NCBI GenBank assembly: GCA_023422005.1
Contig: JAEZSC010000058.1
Location: 1-19,571 of the forward strand
Length of the DNA: 19,571 bases
Origin: Bacillota bacterium
GTDB taxonomy: Bacteria > Bacillota > Clostridia > Christensenellales > UMGS416
Direction: 5' to 3'
Both the position numbers and the translations under genes were made by a program. Shown in pieces: positions 15,575 through 19,571 of this stretch (the first letter of the stretch is position 1; each line of letters begins with the position of its first letter). The notes beneath the pieces are model-generated. The model had not been told where the DNA came from and searched no databases. It was given only the letters and a program-made list of their open reading frames with translations.

Positions 15575-16198
15575 ATGGGAGTCGCGCTCATCGCGGGCGG
15601 TATTCTACTTTTGCTAATCGCTTTTATCATGACGGCGGAACTGCGCTCATCCATCACGGTTGTGGCCGGACGGGGTGGGGTGTGGCTGCGTTATGCTACA
15701 GGCTTGTGGAGCTGCCCGCTCATCGGCGTACAATTGCGCTGGATGTTGGGAGGGCGGCCTCGGGCTTGGCTGGAGCTTCCCTGGGTCACGCATCCCGTAA
15801 GTGCCTCTTTCCATAAAACGCTGAGAGGTCTGAAGGGGCGCAAGAGCAAAATCAAACCGGTAAACATCCCGCTCAAGGCAGTCTTTGATCTGCTCAGCCG
15901 CTTTCGGGTGCTCAGATTTGATTTCCGCCTTAAGCTGGGTGTGGCCGACAACGCCGCCGCCACGGCACTTTTGTGCGCTGCTTCACTCTCAGCGGCTCAG
16001 GCCGCGCGCATGGTGCTGGCTCGCCAAAGCGGTGAACGTCCGTTGGGCACGGTTCAGGTGAAACCATTGTTTTCGGGCGGCGGCGTGTCTTTGCGCTTTG
16101 CGTGCATATGGAGCGTAAAAGCCAGACATATTATCTGGGAACTGTTGAAGGCATATGCATCATCAAAGGAGGATTTACATGGGAACCCATCCGATTGA
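15575..16198 (+). CDS. DUF2953-type membrane-anchored protein
   Basis: This 207-residue protein has one N-terminal transmembrane segment (about residues 3-21, GVALIAGGILLLLIAFIM), then a basic, beta-rich region and a KGRKSKIK stretch near the middle. The order of genes (DUF2953, then ytfJ, then dac and rluB) is a familiar Firmicute arrangement and supports the assignment more than any single motif. Function is unknown; a role at the membrane linked to sporulation is only suggested by context. GGAGGGG at 15561-15567 selects the ATG at 15575; an upstream TTG at 15530 has no ribosome site. It overlaps the next gene by 20 bases. Confidence 0.7.
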   Translation: MGVALIAGGILLLLIAFIMTAELRSSITVVAGRGGVWLRYATGLWSCPLIGVQLRWMLGGRPRAWLELPWVTHPVSASFHKTLRGLKGRKSKIKPVNIPLKAVFDLLSRFRVLRFDFRLKLGVADNAAATALLCAASLSAAQAARMVLARQSGERPLGTVQVKPLFSGGGVSLRFACIWSVKARHIIWELLKAYASSKEDLHGNPSD

Positions 16199-16727
16199 GA
16201 ATATCATGCAGACGACGATGGAGAGCATCCGCAACATGGTGGATGTAAACACCATTGTCGGCGATACCGTCGTCATGGGCGACGGTACCGTCATCATACC
16301 GATCTCCAAAGTCAGTTTCGGCTTTGTAGCCGGCGGCGGTGAATACGCCGGCAAAGATGGCGGCGGCCAGCAGGGTGGCGGCGGACGCCAGCAGGAGCAG
16401 CCAACGCCCAAGGGGGAGTATCCCTTTGCCGGAGGAAGCGGCGCCGGTGTCAGCGTGAGTCCTATGGCATTCCTGGTCGTTTGTGAAGGCAGTGTGCAAC
16501 TGCTGCCGGTGCAGTTTAACAATGCCTGTGAGCGCATGCTTGAACGGGTGCCCGACTTGCTCTTTGAGATCAAGAACCTTTTCACCGGTGACAGCGGGGA
16601 AGGCCATAAGGATAAGTGCAAGGACAAGGAAGAGGAGAAACCCAAGCACCGCTGGGGGCGCGGCGGGGACGAAACGGACGGAGGGGCTCAGGACCCCAAC
16701 CTGAGACCTGCAAAAGATGAACTATAA
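16179..16727 (+). CDS. ytfJ: GerW family sporulation protein (YtfJ-like)
   Basis: The 182-residue product starts MGTHPIENIMQTTMESI and has the family core VDVNTIVGDTVVMGDGTVIIPISKVSFGF split over residues 21-49. A glycine-rich stretch (51-70) follows, then PFAGGSGAGVSVSPMAFLVV (82-101), which is diagnostic. The C-terminal 45 residues are low-complexity and highly charged (KDKCKDKEEEKPKHR). In Bacillus, YtfJ is a forespore-expressed spore protein; in Clostridia homologues also occur in species without proven spores. AAAGGAGG about 6 nt upstream is a strong ribosome site and selects the ATG at 16179. The gene overlaps both neighbours, implying one transcript. Confidence 0.9.
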   Translation: MGTHPIENIMQTTMESIRNMVDVNTIVGDTVVMGDGTVIIPISKVSFGFVAGGGEYAGKDGGGQQGGGGRQQEQPTPKGEYPFAGGSGAGVSVSPMAFLVVCEGSVQLLPVQFNNACERMLERVPDLLFEIKNLFTGDSGEGHKDKCKDKEEEKPKHRWGRGGDETDGGAQDPNLRPAKDEL

Positions 16728-17856
16728 AAAAGGAGCCGTCACATTATGCGTGGCGGCTCTACTAATTTTCGGATATAATGGAGCAACGGCCCACGCGGAG
16801 CCCTCGATCAGCGCTCAGTCCGCAGTGGTCATGGAGCAGTCCAGCCGCCGGGTGCTCTTCCAGAAGAACGCACACCAGCCGCTGCCCATGGCCAGCACCA
16901 CCAAAATTATGACGGCGCTTGTGGCGTTGAAGCATGGACATCTGGACGACCGCGTAAAGGTTGGGCCCCACGCTGCCGGTGTGGAGGGTTCCTCCATCTA
17001 TCTGAAGGCCGGCGAGACCTGGACGCTGGAGCAGCTGCTCTTTGGCCTGATGCTGCAGAGCGGCAACGACGCCGCCGTGGCCATCGCCGAGCATGTGGGC
17101 GGCAGCTTGGAAGGCTTTCTGGCGCTTATGAACGATGAGGCCGCCAAGCTGGGCGCGGTGGACACCCACTTCGCCACCGTTAACGGCCTGGACAAAGCCG
17201 GCCATCGCACCAGTGCCTACGATTTGGCGCTGATCACCGCCACCGCCATGGACGACGCCGACTTCCGGCGCATCGTGGGCAGCAAAAGCGCCGTGATCGG
17301 CGATGGGGATGTGCGCCGCGCCATCCCCAACAAGAACAAGCTGCTGTGGCGGATGGACGGCGCCAACGGCGTCAAGACCGGATACACGAAGGGCGCGGGC
17401 CGCTGTTTTGTGGGCGCGGCACAGCGCGGCGGCATGCAGCTGATCGCCGTGGTGCTCAACTGCGGTCCCATGTTTGAGGATTCGCAGGCGCTGATGGAGG
17501 ATGCCTTCGCACGCTACTCCATGGTGACTGTGGCGCTGCCCGGCCTTGTGTTGGGAGAGGCGCCCACCGAGCAAGGACAGCGCGGTACCGTGCGTTATGG
17601 CTTTGGCCAGTCTCTCACGCTGCCTCTGGACACCGAGGAGCGCCGCAGAGTGGCCGTGCGGGTGGACCCGCCCACAGCCGTGAAGGCACCGATCGCCGAA
17701 GGCCAGCCCATAGGCCAGGCCAGGGTATATTTGGATGGAGAGAATCTGCAAACGGTGGAACTGGTCGCCTTGCAGGAGGAAAAGCAGCGCACATGGCGCT
17801 GGTACGCAGATCGTTTGGTGGAGGGGATGTTATGGAGGCGGAAGGACAGCCCGTAA
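16717..17856 (+). CDS. D-alanyl-D-alanine carboxypeptidase, PBP5 / peptidase S11 family
   Basis: The 379-residue exported enzyme trims the terminal D-Ala from peptidoglycan stem peptides. A signal peptide occupies residues 1-27 (KK, hydrophobic core, cleavage after AHA). The three penicillin-binding motifs are all present: STTK at 60-63 with the nucleophile S60, SGN at 115-117, and KTG at 220-222. A C-terminal beta domain follows (about 260-350). The C terminus ends in a short amphipathic, basic segment (WYADRLVEGMLWRRK) that could anchor it to the membrane, as in DacA/DacF. Position next to ytfJ recalls sporulation-linked DacF/DacB enzymes. The start lies within the end of ytfJ (11-base overlap) and has a poor ribosome site, so translation may be coupled. 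Confidence 0.94.
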   Translation: MNYKKGAVTLCVAALLIFGYNGATAHAEPSISAQSAVVMEQSSRRVLFQKNAHQPLPMASTTKIMTALVALKHGHLDDRVKVGPHAAGVEGSSIYLKAGETWTLEQLLFGLMLQSGNDAAVAIAEHVGGSLEGFLALMNDEAAKLGAVDTHFATVNGLDKAGHRTSAYDLALITATAMDDADFRRIVGSKSAVIGDGDVRRAIPNKNKLLWRMDGANGVKTGYTKGAGRCFVGAAQRGGMQLIAVVLNCGPMFEDSQALMEDAFARYSMVTVALPGLVLGEAPTEQGQRGTVRYGFGQSLTLPLDTEERRRVAVRVDPPTAVKAPIAEGQPIGQARVYLDGENLQTVELVALQEEKQRTWRWYADRLVEGMLWRRKDSP

Positions 17857-18551
17857 GGCTGCAAAAGTTTTTGGCCGCCGCGGGGATTGCCTCGCGGCGC
17901 AAGTGTGAAGAGATCATTGCCGAGGGCCGCGTGTTCGTAAACGGCGTGGTCGTTACGGAGATGGGCATCAAGGTGAGCCCCGGTGACCGCGTGGAGGTGG
18001 ATGGCGCGCCGGTGGGTGCGCGGGAGGAGCCTGTATATGTAGCCTTCTACAAGCCATCCAACGTGATGACCACAGCGGCGGACCCGGAAGGACGCCAGAC
18101 GGTGTTGGAATTTTTTCGCGACTTACCCCAGCGGGTGTTCCCGGTGGGGCGGCTGGATTATGAAACCGAAGGGCTGCTGCTGATGACCAACGACGGCCCT
18201 TGGGCCAACCGCATCACACACCCCAGCTTCAATCTGGACAAGGAATATCTGGTGAAGGTGAAAGGCCAGTTGGAGGACGCCCAGGTGCGGGCGCTGGAAA
18301 ACGGCGTGATGCTGGAGGGCAAGCGCACCTGGCCCGCCCGCATCCACACGGTGCGCCGCGGCGGCATGGTCACGCAGCTGAATGTCGTGATCCACGAGGG
18401 GCGCAACCGCCAGGTGCGCCGCATGCTGGAGGCCGTGGGCCATGAGGTCGTCTATCTCAAGCGCGTAAGGGTGGGAAGCGTGCTGCTGGGCGAGCTCAAG
18501 CCTGGCCAGTGGCGGCTGTTAACATCCGATGAGGTGGACAGCTTTCGCTAA
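17832..18551 (+). CDS. Pseudouridine synthase, RsuA/RluB family
   Basis: The 239-residue enzyme isomerises a specific uridine in rRNA. An N-terminal S4 RNA-binding domain (about 8-57: VRLQKFLAAAGIASRR) is followed by the catalytic domain with GRLDYETEGLLL, where D109 is the catalytic aspartate, and by NRQVRRMLEAVGHEV near the C terminus. RluB-like identity (23S rRNA) is favoured by the S4 domain sequence and by the usual Firmicute context, but RsuA or RluF cannot be excluded by eye. GAGGGG sits 5 nt before the ATG at 17832. The gene overlaps the dac gene by 25 bases and ends the cluster. Confidence 0.92.
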   Translation: MEAEGQPVRLQKFLAAAGIASRRKCEEIIAEGRVFVNGVVVTEMGIKVSPGDRVEVDGAPVGAREEPVYVAFYKPSNVMTTAADPEGRQTVLEFFRDLPQRVFPVGRLDYETEGLLLMTNDGPWANRITHPSFNLDKEYLVKVKGQLEDAQVRALENGVMLEGKRTWPARIHTVRRGGMVTQLNVVIHEGRNRQVRRMLEAVGHEVVYLKRVRVGSVLLGELKPGQWRLLTSDEVDSFR

Positions 18552-18599
18552 CACTGCCTGTAGGGTGGAGATCTATTTCTTTTGCCAAATAAATAGTAC

Positions 18600-18628
18600 T
18601 TATCACATGGGCGTATATCCGCTATAAT
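18600..18628 (+). promoter_or_regulatory. Promoter of the lipoprotein gene
   Basis: TTATCA at 18600-18605 and a perfect TATAAT at 18623-18628 are separated by 17 bp. The transcript would start near 18635, about 50 nt before the ATG at 18686. This makes the gene an independent unit from the upstream cluster. Confidence 0.72.
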
Positions 18629-18685
18629 TAGAACATCGGGCGATGGTGGGAAAGCTTTGATCGATTCGCCCATAGAGGAGCACTT

Positions 18686-19291
18686 ATGAAAAAGATACTT
18701 GCGTTGACGACTGTGCTGTCGCTGTGCATATTGGCGCTGGCCGGCTGCGTCGGCATGGATTTCACCGGCACAGGTCAGCCCCAGCCCACGGAAAGCGCGG
18801 CCGCTTATACCGACGAGAGCGCCTTTGCCCGGGCCGTGGCTGATCAGAAGGCCTCCGACGGCGCCGACGAACACAACCTGAAGGGCGTCGAGCATTATTA
18901 TGTTTTCAAAAAACTGCCCGATCAGGCCAGGACCACCGGTGTCAAGGCGCTGAGCTTCGCTGTGCGCGTGCAATACGCCTTCGGAGAGACCCGCGAGCGA
19001 GACTTTGAAAACCAGATGGAGCTCGTGTGGTATCGCAACACCAGCGGCACCGAGTATATGAGCAAAGTGTCTGAAGACCCCACCGCCAAGCAGATCAGCG
19101 GAGACGGCATGTCCTATGTGCGGACTGTCGCCAAGGCCCTCGTGGCAGAGAACAGTCAGGAAACCTTTGACTACTGCCAAATCGTCTACTGGTCTCAGGA
19201 TGATCAGGCTTTTATGGCGGCGCTGCCCATGAGCTTCACGGAGGACGACATCCGTACTTATTGCGTAGCCGAGAAGAAGCCTCTGACCTGA
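18686..19291 (+). CDS. Predicted lipoprotein of unknown function
   Basis: The 201-residue protein has a clear lipoprotein signal: KK at 2-3, a hydrophobic core, and the lipobox LAGC ending in C21, so it should be lipid-anchored on the outer face of the membrane. The mature part begins with a Ser/Thr/Pro/Gly-rich linker (about 22-40), then an acidic alpha/beta-looking region containing tyrosine-rich segments such as HYYVFK and EYMSK. I recognise no domain. GAGGAG about 7 nt upstream fixes the ATG. It has its own promoter and terminator and is therefore monocistronic. A small surface or stress-related lipoprotein is possible but not shown. Confidence 0.85.
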   Translation: MKKILALTTVLSLCILALAGCVGMDFTGTGQPQPTESAAAYTDESAFARAVADQKASDGADEHNLKGVEHYYVFKKLPDQARTTGVKALSFAVRVQYAFGETRERDFENQMELVWYRNTSGTEYMSKVSEDPTAKQISGDGMSYVRTVAKALVAENSQETFDYCQIVYWSQDDQAFMAALPMSFTEDDIRTYCVAEKKPLT

Positions 19292-19308
19292 TAAAAGATC
19301 TATGCTTC

Positions 19309-19337
19309 AAGCCGCCTCGTTTGTGCGGGGCGGCTTT
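19309..19337 (+). terminator. Terminator after the lipoprotein gene
   Basis: AAGCCGCCTCG (19309-19319) pairs with CGGGGCGGCTT (19326-19336), with one T-G wobble, around the loop TTTGTG. The T tail is short (TTT), so efficiency may be moderate. It lies 18 bp after the stop codon. Confidence 0.75.
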
Positions 19338-19394
19338 CCATGTGAGTATTGCCGTTGTGTTTGCAATGCTATGGCAGGAAGCTATGTTTTGCAT

Positions 19395-19423
19395 TTGCTA
19401 TGGCCAGTGAAAATTGCTATAAT
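19395..19423 (+). promoter_or_regulatory. Promoter of the glycosyltransferase gene (extended -10)
   Basis: TTGCTA at 19395-19400 and TATAAT at 19418-19423 are separated by 17 bp, with TGc immediately before the -10. TGCTATGGC occurs twice (19367-19375 and 19396-19404), the second copy overlapping the -35, and GCTATG also occurs at 19381-19386. The start would be near 19430, about 35 nt before the ATG. Confidence 0.75.
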
Positions 19424-19464
19424 CCTGTTGTGCTGGGCTATTCTGCCAGTGTGGAAGGAAACCG

Positions 19465-19571
19465 ATGAAGCCATTGAGGGTGCTGCTGCTTACCGTATAC
19501 TACGAGCCGGAGATCACGGCTGTGGCGACCTACGTGTCGCAGGTCGTGAAGGACCTGGCTCGGCAGGGGTG
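19465..19571 (+). CDS. Glycosyltransferase family 4, N-terminal fragment (cut off by window)
   Basis: Only the first 35 codons are visible. They begin MKPLRVLLLTVYYEPEITAV and continue with a helix ending KDLARQG. The beta strand VLLLTVYY followed by PEITAVATY is the typical N-terminal Rossmann start of WcaI/WbuB-like GT4 enzymes, in which the glycine loop would bind the acceptor. Such enzymes transfer sugars from nucleotide-sugar donors during capsule, exopolysaccharide or teichoic-type polymer synthesis. GGAAGG lies about 8 nt before the ATG. The assignment rests on a short stretch; the polymer made cannot be told. Confidence 0.72.
   Translation, partial: MKPLRVLLLTVYYEPEITAVATYVSQVVKDLARQG

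Noticed and set aside
16716..16727. KDEL at the C terminus of the GerW-like protein as a retention signal
   Set aside because: KDEL retention is eukaryotic; here it is a chance end in a charged tail.

Overview
The window is about 19.6 kb of high-GC DNA that reads as the chromosome of a Gram-positive, Clostridia-like bacterium from a sporulating lineage. Four things point that way: a tRNA-sensing T-box leader in front of the branched-chain amino-acid genes; a short HisG paired with HisZ; a GerW/YtfJ sporulation-type gene beside a DUF2953 protein, a D-Ala-D-Ala carboxypeptidase and an RluB-type pseudouridine synthase; and a VanW-family protein. No 16S gene or other species-level marker is present, so I do not name a genus.

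Layout. (1) 1-676, minus strand: the N-terminal three quarters of an OppB/DppB-type peptide ABC permease, starting at TTG. (2) 677-1096: AT-rich divergent control region. (3) 1097-1993: a COG0523 (CobW/YjiA-like) GTPase. (4) 2059-7309: promoter, complete T-box leader with terminator, then ilvN-ilvC-ilvD-ilvB, covering the shared route from pyruvate (or pyruvate plus 2-oxobutanoate) to the 2-oxo acids of valine and isoleucine. From stem I geometry I read the specifier as GTC (Val). (5) 7310-7636: terminator-like hairpins, a strong promoter and a short tandem repeat. (6) 7637-14087: hisZ-hisG-hisD-hisB-hisH-hisA-hisF-hisIE, mostly joined by 1-8 base overlaps. It encodes every step of histidine synthesis except the HisC aminotransferase and histidinol-phosphate phosphatase.

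(7) 14100-15520: a well-formed promoter, then vanW-like and GNAT acetyltransferase genes joined by ATGA. (8) 15575-18551: DUF2953 membrane protein, gerW/ytfJ-like, dac (PBP5 family) and rluB-like, all overlapping. (9) 18600-19334: a lone lipoprotein gene with its own promoter and terminator. (10) 19395-19571: an extended -10 promoter and the first 35 codons of a GT4-type glycosyltransferase that runs off the window.

Most of the window is core amino-acid biosynthesis and cell-envelope housekeeping. I found no mobile element, CRISPR array, tRNA, rRNA, phage gene or defence cassette, and no convincing new multi-gene system. The points worth a second look are regulatory or fine-scale: the valine reading of the T-box, the ilvN-first/ilvB-last order, an acidic cofactor loop in IlvC, structured RNA and an 8-bp tandem repeat ahead of hisZ, an altered G4 motif in the GTPase, and repeats around two promoters.
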